64,000 nucleotides of DNA from Arthrobacter cheniae (GTDB lineage: Bacteria > Actinomycetota > Actinomycetes > Actinomycetales > Micrococcaceae), in the NCBI RefSeq assembly GCF_003602275.1, contig NZ_QZVT01000004.1:62001-126000 (forward strand), given 5' to 3'. This document shows positions 8,143 to 16,048 of the stretch, in pieces. The notes under the pieces were generated by a model. That model was not told the origin of the DNA, made no database searches, and saw only the letters and a list, made by a program, of their open reading frames with translations. Position 1 is the stretch's first letter. Every line of letters starts with the position of its first letter. The translations under genes were made by a program, and so were the position numbers.

Positions 8143-9279
8143 CTAGGCGGAGGCCTCGGCCGTGGCGCGCTCCGGCGTCGACCGCTCCTGGTCGAACACG
8201 AGCTTGTCCATCAGCTCAGCGATCCTGCTCCAGTCATGCCGCTTCAGCAGCCGGCGCAGCTCCGGTGACGGAGCCTTCCCGGCCCGCCCTCGAAGCTTCT
8301 CGCAGGCAGCAGCGAACCCCTCGGCGTCGTCCTGCAACTCGACGACGCCCGGGAAGTCCGCGACGACGTCGGGCACACGCGTGGACACGACAGGCAACGC
8401 CGAGGCGAGGTACTCGAGGGTCTTCGTGGGACTGATCGACTTCGTGGCCTCGTTGAGGGCGAACGGCATGAGCGCGACGTCGAACTGCGCCATGTGTCCC
8501 GGGAGGTCCTCGTAGGCCTGCTGTCCGAGGTAGGTGATGTTGGGCGCCTGCGGTAGGTCCGACTCCTCGATCTTGCAGATGGGACCGACCATGCGGATCT
8601 CCCACTCGGGAAGCAGCTCGGCGAGTGAGGCCACGAGTTCGAGGTCGATCCGTTCGTCCAGTACGCCGACATAGCCGGCCACGGGCCTGCTGCGGTCAGG
8701 ATCAGCGTGCCGTGCAGCAGCCGCATAGTGACCCACCGACACTCCGCTCGGCACCAGATGCGCATCCTCCCGGCCCTGCTTCACCACGGATCGGTGCAGC
8801 GAGCGCCCCCCGGCGAAGACGACGTCGGCGCGGCGCAGTGCCTGGCGCTGGCGGACCAGCAGCTCGGGGGCCGCGTTCTTGAAGGCCGCGAGATCATCCA
8901 TGACGTCGTAGACGAGGGTGGTCGGCTCGAGGGCGAGGGCCGCCTCCAGCACCAGCGGCGTGTAGATCCACACGACGCGGTCACCCGAGGGCGGGCCGAT
9001 GAGTCCGGGCAACTGCTCGACGTAGTCGGGCATGACCTCGTCGAAGAAGCCCACGTGCCTGCCCTGTTCAGGAATCTCCAGGTACACGCGGGTCAGGCCT
9101 TCGGCCTCGGCGGTGCCGAGGCGGTTCTGCGTCACCTCGACGTCCGGCGGAGTGAGGGGCTCCTCGACGAACCAGGTCGTCCGGCCCGGTGCCTTGTTCA
9201 GGCGCGATACGAGCTGTTGAGGGCGCTGCCAGACCCAATCCCACCGCAGGTGCGACAAAACTATGAGTTCACTTTGCAT
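8143..9279 (-). CDS. Glycosyltransferase, GT-B fold
   Basis: 378-residue cytoplasmic glycosyltransferase. The start LSHLRWDWVWQRPQQLVSR is typical of a GT family often found in actinobacterial surface-polysaccharide loci. The C-terminal donor-binding half carries SPTKTLEYLASALPVVSTRVPDV as the nucleotide-sugar signature, with Glu in the position that contacts the donor ribose. No membrane segment is apparent. The gene overlaps the upstream GH1-like gene by 11 bases, which implies translational coupling. Donor and acceptor sugars cannot be predicted. Confidence 0.88.
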   Translation of the reverse strand: MQSELIVLSHLRWDWVWQRPQQLVSRLNKAPGRTTWFVEEPLTPPDVEVTQNRLGTAEAEGLTRVYLEIPEQGRHVGFFDEVMPDYVEQLPGLIGPPSGDRVVWIYTPLVLEAALALEPTTLVYDVMDDLAAFKNAAPELLVRQRQALRRADVVFAGGRSLHRSVVKQGREDAHLVPSGVSVGHYAAAARHADPDRSRPVAGYVGVLDERIDLELVASLAELLPEWEIRMVGPICKIEESDLPQAPNITYLGQQAYEDLPGHMAQFDVALMPFALNEATKSISPTKTLEYLASALPVVSTRVPDVVADFPGVVELQDDAEGFAAACEKLRGRAGKAPSPELRRLLKRHDWSRIAELMDKLVFDQERSTPERATAEASA

Positions 9280-10603
9280 CGACGATCCTCAATTCCATTC
9301 GAGTAGTTGTACGGGGAAGACGTGAGCCGAGATCGGTACTGGGCGGCTGTTGCCAGTCCCAGTGGGCCATCTGCGGTCGGTAGCCCTGTAGCCAGGTGGC
9401 GACGGGCTCGGCCAGGACGTAGGCAGGGAGGTCGGCGGAGCGCGCTCCCCCTGCGGCGAGCGCGTACGACGTCGACATCACCGAAGCGCGCCGCTCGAGG
9501 TCCTCGTCGAGCCAGTACACGCCGACCGGGTCCACGTGGCCCTCGCAGCGGAAGAGCAGGGAGTTCCAGTCCGTGGAGTCGACGACGGGGAACCAGCACA
9601 CCCCGTCCATGAGGACGCCGCGGCGCTGGGCCTCCTCGCACTGCTCGAGCACGTACTTGAGCCAGGTGGCGCGGTCCGAGGTATGCCCGCGGACATTCGT
9701 CTCGGTGAGCATGCAGGGTAGGCCGTAGCGCTCCCAGTACTGCTGGACCTGGTCGGCCAGGGGCAGCGGCGTGGGGGTAGGAGCTGTTCCGCCCGCCTCG
9801 GAGAAATTCCACTGGCAGTGTGCGTAGTAGTCGAGCCCGAGCACATCGATGCTCCCCGTGGGAAGGGAGAGCAGTCTCTCGCCGCCCACAGGCGCGAGAT
9901 CGCGGCCCAGCTGGCTCTCGACGTCATATCCTCTGCCCAAGAAGGCGTCGATGACCAGGAAGCGGCGGTCATTGGCCATGTCCGCGTACCTCTGCCCGGA
10001 GGCGTCGGACCCCGTGTGGAACTCGCAGGTGTCCACCCACACGTGCCGGGCGTCCGGCAGCAGTTCGCGGTACAGGCGGCTCGCCTCGGCGACGGCCGGC
10101 ATCACGTTGACGACCAGGTCCACAAACCCCTGCAGCCCCGAGTGGTAGGGCGGCCAGATGGCCTCGTGCCCACACAGGAACAGGGTGGAGAACGGCTCGT
10201 TGAAGAGCGTGTACTCCCCCACCCACGGGTAGCGGCGGGCGAAGGCCTCCGCGTAGCGCAGGTAGGCGGGGCCGAAACGGGCGTCGGCGAAACCGTCGGT
10301 CAACCAGGCAGGGTAGCTCGTGTGGTGCACGAGGTCGACGATGGGCCGGAACCCGTGCTGCTGCAGATAACCCATGACCTCGTCCGTGGAGGACCAGTCG
10401 TAGCTGCCCTCGACCTCTTCGATCCGGTGCCACCGAACGGGGTAGCGCAGCCGTGTGATGCCCGACTTCGACAGCAGGGCGAGATCCTCGCGCCACCGCA
10501 CATCGTGCTCCGTGGTCTCGAAGATGTCGCGGTTGTGCGCCGGCATGAAGGTGCTCTCGAAACCGCCGATGATCTCGACCGGCCTTTCCTCCTGCGCGCT
10601 CAT
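9269..10603 (-). CDS. GH1-like glycoside hydrolase-fold protein in a synthesis operon
   Basis: 444 residues with a TIM-barrel glycoside hydrolase pattern closest to family 1 (beta-glucosidase-like). The expected acid/base Glu is in TLFNEP and the expected nucleophile Glu in LTETN, so both catalytic residues are present. No signal peptide is seen, so it would act in the cytoplasm. Its ATG overlaps the stop of the coiled-coil gene upstream (ATGA) and its own stop lies within the glycosyltransferase gene. Inside a biosynthetic operon it may trim or transglycosylate an intermediate instead of degrading food glycans; that role is inferred. Confidence 0.8.
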   Translation of the reverse strand: MSAQEERPVEIIGGFESTFMPAHNRDIFETTEHDVRWREDLALLSKSGITRLRYPVRWHRIEEVEGSYDWSSTDEVMGYLQQHGFRPIVDLVHHTSYPAWLTDGFADARFGPAYLRYAEAFARRYPWVGEYTLFNEPFSTLFLCGHEAIWPPYHSGLQGFVDLVVNVMPAVAEASRLYRELLPDARHVWVDTCEFHTGSDASGQRYADMANDRRFLVIDAFLGRGYDVESQLGRDLAPVGGERLLSLPTGSIDVLGLDYYAHCQWNFSEAGGTAPTPTPLPLADQVQQYWERYGLPCMLTETNVRGHTSDRATWLKYVLEQCEEAQRRGVLMDGVCWFPVVDSTDWNSLLFRCEGHVDPVGVYWLDEDLERRASVMSTSYALAAGGARSADLPAYVLAEPVATWLQGYRPQMAHWDWQQPPSTDLGSRLPRTTTRMELRIVDAK

Positions 10604-10887
10604 GTCGTTCCCTCCCTTCCGATGGGTTCGTCGCGCGACCGATCGGTGCGGGATTCGCGCGGCTGTTCGGTGCGGCGTGGGCGCGAGGCGCCCAGTTCCT
10701 CGTAGACGACGTCGAGCAGTTCGGCCGCCCGGAGGTTGAGCCGGCGTGATTCGTCGAGGTCCGCGTCGAGGCGCACCACCTCGCTCCGCAACTGTTCGAC
10801 TTCGGCGCGAAGCACCTGTAGCTGTTCTGCGACGTCGTCGGGCCCGTCGAACCGCAAGCCCACCTCCCGTGCTGTTGTCTCCGTCAT
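10600..10887 (-). CDS. Small coiled-coil protein of unknown function
   Basis: 95 residues. Residues about 18-65 form a heptad-rich coiled coil (EQLQVLRAEVEQLRSEVV), and the C-terminal 30 residues are polar and Arg-rich. It resembles short uncharacterised coiled-coil proteins that accompany glycosyltransferases in actinobacterial polysaccharide loci (possibly DUF6752, recalled and not verified). It is coupled at both ends by ATGA overlaps, to the LicD-methyltransferase gene upstream and the GH1-like gene downstream, so it is very likely translated. It may be a scaffold or a chain-length or assembly factor; no enzymatic motif is present. Confidence 0.75.
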   Translation of the reverse strand: MTETTAREVGLRFDGPDDVAEQLQVLRAEVEQLRSEVVRLDADLDESRRLNLRAAELLDVVYEELGASRPRRTEQPRESRTDRSRDEPIGREGTT

Positions 10888-12428
10888 GCCGTCTCCCTTC
10901 TCACGAGCACGCGCCGGCTGATCGCCGGGCCTGCTCCGTCATCGTCCTGCAGCTCGTCGTGCTGTTCCTCGGCGCTCAGCGAGTACCGCCGAAGCTGCTC
11001 CTGGAACCTCGTCCAGTCGACGGGCTGGTACTCGGTCCAGCTCGCCGACCCCTCCGCGCCCGCAACCCCCACCTCGAGGAACGCCCGGCTTCCGGGGGTG
11101 GCCAGCAGGTGCTTGATGAGCAGCAGCGTGGTGTCCCATCCGAGGGGGCTGAGGGCGTTGAAGAGGTGGTTGGCGTGGACGTGGACCGTCCCGTCGAGCT
11201 CCGCGCAGCGCCGCCGGAGGTGCAGCGCGTGGCGCGCCATCGTCAGATTCACCCGCTCGAACAGGACGGCGTCGTCGTCACGCGCCAGGTGTTCCTGTGC
11301 CCAGGCGAGCGCGGGCCGGCTGTAGTCGACGGCGAGGACGCGGTGGCCACGCTCCGCCAGGTAGCGGGCATCCGCCCCGAGTCCACAGCCGAGGTCCAGG
11401 ACCGTCGACGACGGCGGCAGCTGGGCTGCCGTCGCGACGGCCAGGCCCGATGGCACAAGGGCCGGTCCGCCCTCGATCTCCGAGCGATGGTGGTCCTCCC
11501 AGTTTTCACGGTCGACATCGAAGTGGTTGAGCCACCAGTAGTACCGGCGGAATGCCGCCGGCGGCGTGACGAACGTGAAGGTGGGATCGGGCACCTCCCA
11601 CGACGGTCCGTAGATCGCGGCAAGGAGTTGCGCCGGTTCGGCCGGACCGGGCAGCATGCGCCCGTTCACGGACAGCGGCTTCAGCGGATGGACGGTGACG
11701 GTGTCCGCGCGTTCCCGCGCATGGAAGGTCCCGTAGAACCAGCCGTCGCACTCGAAATAGGTGAAGATGTCGAGGTAGAAGTGGTCCGTGACGGTGCCGC
11801 CGGGGAACATGAGCTGCAGGTGGCCGCTGGAGTGCCGTACCACCTCGTAGCCCTGGTCGACGAGGGCCCGCTCGATGCGGAAGCTCTCCAGCACGACGTC
11901 GGACGGGTTGGTGTGCGCGCTGAGGTAGGCGAGGTCCGCGTCGTCGTCGTGGGCCATGATGCGTCCGTTGCGGACGGGACCGAGCAGCGTGCCGCCCGTG
12001 ACGAAGAGTTCGACGCCGACCGTCCGGCGGAGGGCATCGATGAGGTGCTCCGCCTCATCGAGCACATGCTCGATGAGTGCGGCGTCGCGGCCCTCGAAGG
12101 ACCTGGCGATCCTCCCCCACTTATTGACGACCTGCGGAATGCCGGTGCCGGGTTCGCAGAGGTCGAAGTCGGAGCCGTCGTCGAACGCGACGGTCCCCGC
12201 CGCGATCTCACGGCCTGCGTGCTCGACGGCGAGGCGGGCCCGGCCGGTGAACCGCTCGGACAGGGCGGCCGGCCACTCGATGACCAGCGCGCCGTCGTCG
12301 GGCCGTGGCGCGCGGACGGACCAGATCCGGCGCCCGTCCAGCAGGACGGACAGAGCATCACCGGAGGGGACGCGGGCGCCGGTGATCACCAGCCGATCGG
12401 CGTCGGCTGTCAGGGCGGGCGCGCTCAC
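10884..12428 (-). CDS. LicD/fukutin-fold phosphotransferase fused to SAM methyltransferase
   Basis: 514-residue fusion. After an N-terminal beta-rich region (1-100), a LicD-type nucleotidyltransferase-fold domain spans about 105-300, with GGTLLG at 145-150 and the metal-binding HDDDADLA at 160-167. A class I methyltransferase domain follows, with motif I VLDLGCGLGAD at 343-353 and the acidic end of strand 2 at VLAVDYS. LicD proteins transfer phosphocholine, and their fukutin/FKRP relatives transfer ribitol phosphate from CDP-ribitol. The next gene upstream makes CDP-ribitol, so ribitol-phosphate transfer followed by methylation of the glycan is the favoured inference. The GTG start overlaps the CDP-ribitol synthase stop (GTGA). 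Confidence 0.85.
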   Translation of the reverse strand: MSAPALTADADRLVITGARVPSGDALSVLLDGRRIWSVRAPRPDDGALVIEWPAALSERFTGRARLAVEHAGREIAAGTVAFDDGSDFDLCEPGTGIPQVVNKWGRIARSFEGRDAALIEHVLDEAEHLIDALRRTVGVELFVTGGTLLGPVRNGRIMAHDDDADLAYLSAHTNPSDVVLESFRIERALVDQGYEVVRHSSGHLQLMFPGGTVTDHFYLDIFTYFECDGWFYGTFHARERADTVTVHPLKPLSVNGRMLPGPAEPAQLLAAIYGPSWEVPDPTFTFVTPPAAFRRYYWWLNHFDVDRENWEDHHRSEIEGGPALVPSGLAVATAAQLPPSSTVLDLGCGLGADARYLAERGHRVLAVDYSRPALAWAQEHLARDDDAVLFERVNLTMARHALHLRRRCAELDGTVHVHANHLFNALSPLGWDTTLLLIKHLLATPGSRAFLEVGVAGAEGSASWTEYQPVDWTRFQEQLRRYSLSAEEQHDELQDDDGAGPAISRRVLVRRETA

Positions 12429-13888
12429 CGGACACTTTCAAGCTGTGTCAGCAGCGGATCCACCTGCGGAAGGCGGACATCGAACACCTGTCCCGTGATG
12501 TCGGACGCGAGGACCTGGGCACTCACGCGGGCCACGTCGGCCGCCTGCACAAGGGTCTGCTCGTCCTCGCGGCCGAAAGCCTTCTCGCGCATGGGTGTCG
12601 CGGTTCGGCTAGGGCTGATGCAGTTGACGCGGATCGAGTCACACCCCCACTCGTCCGCGAGCGCCTGCGTCAGGTTCACGAGCGCGGCCTTCGTTGCGGA
12701 GTAGACGGTGTACTTGGCGCGGCCGCGCGTGTAGGAGCTCGACGAGAAGAGGAGCAGGGACCCGTGCGAGGCCGAAAGGTAGGAGTGCGCCTCCTGCGCG
12801 ACGACGAACGCGGCCATGAGATTGACGCCGACGTCGTGCTGGAGCTGCTCGTCGGAGAGGCCCACGAGATTGCCGATCGTCAGGACCCCTGCGGTGAGCA
12901 CCACGTGGTCGATCCGTCCGTATTGCGCGGCGGCATCGGCGAGCGCGCGGGAAACGGACGCGCGATCCTCGACGAACGTGCCGCTGCCCGTGCGGCTGTG
13001 GCACACCACGTGCGCACCCTCGTCCTCGAGCTGCCGACCGAGCTCCTCGCCGATGCCCGAGCTGCCACCGAACACGACGACGACGGCGTCGCGGAGGGAG
13101 GAGGCGGGATGCGGCACGGGGTCCACGTGCTGGTGCTTGAGCTGGAACAGCTTGTCCGCGAGGTGGATGTCGATGGGGTGGGTGATCTTGATATTGGCCT
13201 CGTGCCCCGGGACCACGATGATCGGGACGTCGGGGCAGTACTTGAGGACCACCGAGCAGTCGTCCGTCGCGGCGAAGGTGGGGTCGCTGTGCGCCAGGCC
13301 GTACGCCTCCATGAGCGTGTCCCATCGGAAGGCCTGCGGGGTCTGGCCGCGGCGGAGCGACGCACGCGGCGGCACAGCCCTGATGATGTCGTGCTCATCG
13401 ACCTCGATGATGGTGTCCGCGGAGGGAATGCCGGTGTCGACGGCGTCATAGGTGTCCAGCGCGTCGACGCAGGCCCTGATGATGGACGGGTCGACGAGCG
13501 GGCGGACGGCGTCATGGAAGATCACCTTGGAGCCGGGCGTCGCGATCTCTCGCAGCGCCAGGTAGGAGGTCTCGTTCCGGTCACGTCCGCCCGGCAGCAG
13601 ACCGGTCAGTTTCGGGAACTTCTCCCGGCTGACCAGCTTCTCCGCACGGTCCATCGAGCCGGGATCCATCATGACGATGATCTCGTCGATGAAGGGGCAC
13701 TGCTGGAAGATGTCGACCGTGTGCTCGAGGCTCGTCCGGCCCGCGACCGGCACCAATTGTTTGGGGATCTCGAGCCCCATGCGGGTGCCGACGCCGCCTG
13801 CAAGGACCACGCCGACCGTTCGTCGTCGGGAGCGCGCCTCGGTGCCCGCTGTGTTCGTCGCGTCGATTCCGCCGGTGATGGTCGACAT
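12425..13888 (-). CDS. Bifunctional CDP-ribitol synthase (IspD/TarI-like cytidylyltransferase + SDR reductase)
   Basis: 487 residues in two domains. Residues 24-250 form an IspD/TarI-family cytidylyltransferase: LAGGVGTRMG (29-38), PKQ (42-44), HDAVRP (125-130), RRGQTPQAF (179-187) and TDD (208-210). Residues 265-485 form a short-chain dehydrogenase: GGSSGIG (274-280) and the catalytic YSATK (396-400). This order matches Haemophilus Bcs1/Acs1, which reduces ribulose 5-phosphate and activates ribitol 5-phosphate as CDP-ribitol. It is the first gene of the operon. A MEP-pathway IspD role is less likely because of the SDR fusion and the setting, though other polyol phosphates cannot be excluded. 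Confidence 0.85.
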   Translation of the reverse strand: MSTITGGIDATNTAGTEARSRRRTVGVVLAGGVGTRMGLEIPKQLVPVAGRTSLEHTVDIFQQCPFIDEIIVMMDPGSMDRAEKLVSREKFPKLTGLLPGGRDRNETSYLALREIATPGSKVIFHDAVRPLVDPSIIRACVDALDTYDAVDTGIPSADTIIEVDEHDIIRAVPPRASLRRGQTPQAFRWDTLMEAYGLAHSDPTFAATDDCSVVLKYCPDVPIIVVPGHEANIKITHPIDIHLADKLFQLKHQHVDPVPHPASSLRDAVVVVFGGSSGIGEELGRQLEDEGAHVVCHSRTGSGTFVEDRASVSRALADAAAQYGRIDHVVLTAGVLTIGNLVGLSDEQLQHDVGVNLMAAFVVAQEAHSYLSASHGSLLLFSSSSYTRGRAKYTVYSATKAALVNLTQALADEWGCDSIRVNCISPSRTATPMREKAFGREDEQTLVQAADVARVSAQVLASDITGQVFDVRLPQVDPLLTQLESVR

Positions 13889-13928
13889 TGCCGCCCCCTT
13901 CGTCCGTTCGTGGTCCTACAGGAATTTA

Positions 13929-13942
13929 GTAAGCGTACTTAC
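13929..13942. promoter_or_regulatory. Inverted repeat upstream of the glycopolymer operon
   Basis: GTAAG and CTTAC arms separated by CGTA lie 40 bases upstream of the CDP-ribitol synthase start, in a short AT-richer patch between this operon and rlmH. The site may be an operator or part of the divergent promoters; no regulator is assigned. Confidence 0.4.
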
Positions 13943-14065
13943 GGCGGGTACCCGTGGGCAGGAAAAATTCTCGCCGGGAATCTGTTGTGCAAGCGCTTGT
14001 TCTTTGCCTAGCGTCCGTTGCGCGTTCACCTTGGAGGGGGTTGAGTGGCCGCCGTGGGACCGCTA

Positions 14066-14077
14066 TAGCCTGAGGAC
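14066..14077 (+). promoter_or_regulatory. Leaderless promoter of rlmH
   Basis: TAGCCT followed by exactly six bases (GAGGAC) before the ATG. The GAGGAC also looks like a weak ribosome site, so leaderless or very short leader expression are both possible. Confidence 0.45.
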
Positions 14078-14533
14078 ATGGCAATACGGGTGCTCGCAGT
14101 GGGCCGCAAGCACGAGAGCTGGGTGGCGGAGGGCATAGACCGCTATGCGAAGCGGCTGAAGAAGCCGTTCGACCTCTCCTGGCAGCTGATTGCCCATTCC
14201 GCCCGTGAGAACGGTGCCGCCCGGAAGGAGGAGTCCGAGCGGCTGCTGGCCAGGCTCGGCACCGACTTCGTGGTGCTGCTCGATGAGCGTGGCAAGGCCA
14301 TCGATTCGCCCACCCTGTCCCGGACCCTGCTCGGTCCGCTCGAGGCTTCGCGCAGCGTGACGGTGATCATCGGTGGCGCCTACGGGGTGGACCAGCAGGT
14401 GCATCAGCGCGCCGACTTCATCTGGTCGCTCTCACCGCTCGTGTTTCCGCACCAGCTCGTGCGGTTGATCCTCGTCGAGCAGGTGTATCGCGCACAGGAG
14501 ATCGCGGGTGGACGTGCCTACCATCATGAATAG
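14078..14533 (+). CDS. rlmH: 23S rRNA (pseudouridine1915-N3)-methyltransferase RlmH
   Basis: 151-residue SPOUT-class methyltransferase that methylates N3 of pseudouridine 1915 in helix 69 of 23S rRNA. The C-terminal knot signature VTVIIGGAYGVD and the terminal substrate-binding segment LVRLILVEQVYRAQEIAGG ending in YHHE are typical, and the length matches the family (about 155). It stands alone, divergent from the glycopolymer operon. Confidence 0.96.
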   Translation: MAIRVLAVGRKHESWVAEGIDRYAKRLKKPFDLSWQLIAHSARENGAARKEESERLLARLGTDFVVLLDERGKAIDSPTLSRTLLGPLEASRSVTVIIGGAYGVDQQVHQRADFIWSLSPLVFPHQLVRLILVEQVYRAQEIAGGRAYHHE

Positions 14534-14619
14534 TCCGGCGCCGTCAGCCCTCAGGTAACAATCGCGGCACGCCCTGCCGCATCTACCCGACATGGAGGGG
14601 ACTGTCGGTGTGGCGGACG

Positions 14620-14631
14620 TAGGGTGTGGGC
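14620..14631 (+). promoter_or_regulatory. Leaderless promoter of the DUF4232 lipoprotein gene
   Basis: TAGGGT, six bases, then the ATG at 14632. The spacing favours this ATG over the in-frame GTG at 14626. Confidence 0.55.
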
Positions 14632-15372
14632 ATGACTACTTTGCTGGGGAGCAAGCGCTGGATCACGGCCGTTACGGCTGTCGGAGCACTGGCGGCGTTG
14701 AGCGGCTGCATGGCATCCGGGCCCGACGACGGCGGGGCGGCAGCGCCGTCAGCCACCACGGGGAGCGAGGCTCCGTCGGCGTCTGCCTCCGCAGTCCCGA
14801 CGGCGGCGGCACCGCCGTCGGCCTCACCCGGTCCTACCGCTAGTACGACGCCGTCACCTTCGCCGTCACCATCACCGTCGTCGGCTCCGCCCATACCGTC
14901 GCCGACCCCGTCGGCAGGTCCGACTCCCTCGGAGACGACGCCTGCAGCGGGTGGGAGCTGCACGGCGGCGCAGCTGACCGGGTCGGTCCAGGACCAACTG
15001 GGTGGAGGTGCTGCCGGCAGCGTCTACCGGAGCCTCGTCCTGACGAATGCCTCGGACCAGGAGTGCTCGGTCGAGGGATATCCGGGCGTGTCCTTCACCG
15101 ACGCGGCCGGCGCCCAGATCGGCGCCCCCGCGGAGCGTGATGGTTCAGCACCGGCGCGCGTGGCCCTCGCTCCGGGAGCGTCCGTCAGCACGACCCTGCA
15201 GCAGACCAACGCGGGCAACTACGGGGGCGACTGCGGGCTCACCCAGTCCGCCGGTCTCCGCGTCTACCCGCCCGGCGCAACCGATTCGCTCGTGCTGCCG
15301 CAGGCGATCTCCGCCTGCTCGGACACCGCGATCGTGCTCATGCGGGTCGGGACGCTGCAGCCGGCGTCCTAG
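14632..15372 (+). CDS. DUF4232 domain lipoprotein
   Basis: 246-residue exported lipoprotein. The signal peptide ends in a lipobox (AALSGC) with the Cys at about residue 25. A long low-complexity Ser/Pro/Ala/Thr linker (about 30-105) acts as a wall-spanning stalk. The C-terminal DUF4232 domain begins at SCTAAQLTGSV, with paired cysteines in CSVEGYPG, GGDCGL and SACSD. DUF4232 function is unknown and it is common on actinobacterial cell surfaces. Its stop codon overlaps the stop of the convergent membrane-protein gene by 4 bases (CTAG). Confidence 0.88.
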   Translation: MTTLLGSKRWITAVTAVGALAALSGCMASGPDDGGAAAPSATTGSEAPSASASAVPTAAAPPSASPGPTASTTPSPSPSPSPSSAPPIPSPTPSAGPTPSETTPAAGGSCTAAQLTGSVQDQLGGGAAGSVYRSLVLTNASDQECSVEGYPGVSFTDAAGAQIGAPAERDGSAPARVALAPGASVSTTLQQTNAGNYGGDCGLTQSAGLRVYPPGATDSLVLPQAISACSDTAIVLMRVGTLQPAS

Positions 15373-15914
15373 GAACCGCTACCGGGGACGCCCTCGTGCA
15401 GCCCCGACAGGCGTAGCCGCCATGCCGCGAAGATGATGAGGGCGGCGGTAGCCAGCGCAAGGGCCAGGGTCACCCAGGGCAGGTCGACCGTGATCGAGGC
15501 GACGCCGAGGAGCGCTGCGACGACCCCGGCGGTGACCAGAACGCGTCCCCGCTCGAGGAACCCGTACACAGCGAGCCCCAGTCCCAGGACCACCCAGGCG
15601 CCGAGGCCACGGAACGCCTCGACGGCCCCGCCGAGCAGGGCTCCCAGTTCGACGACGACGGCGAGCACCAGGTAGGCGCCCGTGGTGGCGCTGAATGCAG
15701 GCGGATGACGGATGAGCCACGGCGCCGTCAGGAGGATGAGGACGAGGGTGCTGACCACGAAGTAGACGGCAATGCGGCCCGTGTCGCCGTCGAAGACCAC
15801 CGCCGCCAGTGCCCCGCCGATGAAGAGTGCCCCGATCCCGACGACGGGCAGCCAGTTGTTCGACACCCGACCCCGCGATGCCGGGCGCTCCGCAGTCCCT
15901 GCTCCGGCTGCCAT
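15369..15914 (-). CDS. Multi-pass membrane protein, unknown function
   Basis: 181 residues with about six predicted membrane helices (for example WLPVVGIGALFIGGALAAVV and VAALLGVASITV) and short polar ends. No catalytic or transport motif was recognised. It is divergent from lhr and convergent with the lipoprotein gene, so it is transcribed alone. Confidence 0.75.
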   Translation of the reverse strand: MAAGAGTAERPASRGRVSNNWLPVVGIGALFIGGALAAVVFDGDTGRIAVYFVVSTLVLILLTAPWLIRHPPAFSATTGAYLVLAVVVELGALLGGAVEAFRGLGAWVVLGLGLAVYGFLERGRVLVTAGVVAALLGVASITVDLPWVTLALALATAALIIFAAWRLRLSGLHEGVPGSGS

Positions 15915-16036
15915 GGACCACTCCTCCGCCGACCGCTCGGCGCGGCCCTTGTACGCAACCTACTGCCTGGCACCCCCGCTTCGGCGGCCGGCGCACGGTG
16001 CGGCGGCCACCACCTCGAACTGTCGGTGCGCTGGGG

Positions 16037-16048
16037 CATGATGAGGGA
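16037..16048 (+). promoter_or_regulatory. Leaderless promoter of lhr
   Basis: CATGAT followed by six bases (GAGGGA) before the GTG at 16049. It fits the pattern seen at other starts in the window and supports that GTG. Confidence 0.4.

Noticed and set aside
12425..13888. Assignment as MEP-pathway IspD
   Set aside because: The SDR fusion and glycopolymer setting fit CDP-ribitol synthase better; a housekeeping ispD would be expected elsewhere.
15827..16048. In-frame upstream extension of lhr
   Set aside because: Would overlap the divergent membrane-protein gene and encodes Arg/Pro/Thr-rich sequence; conserved Lhr similarity begins at the GTG at 16049.
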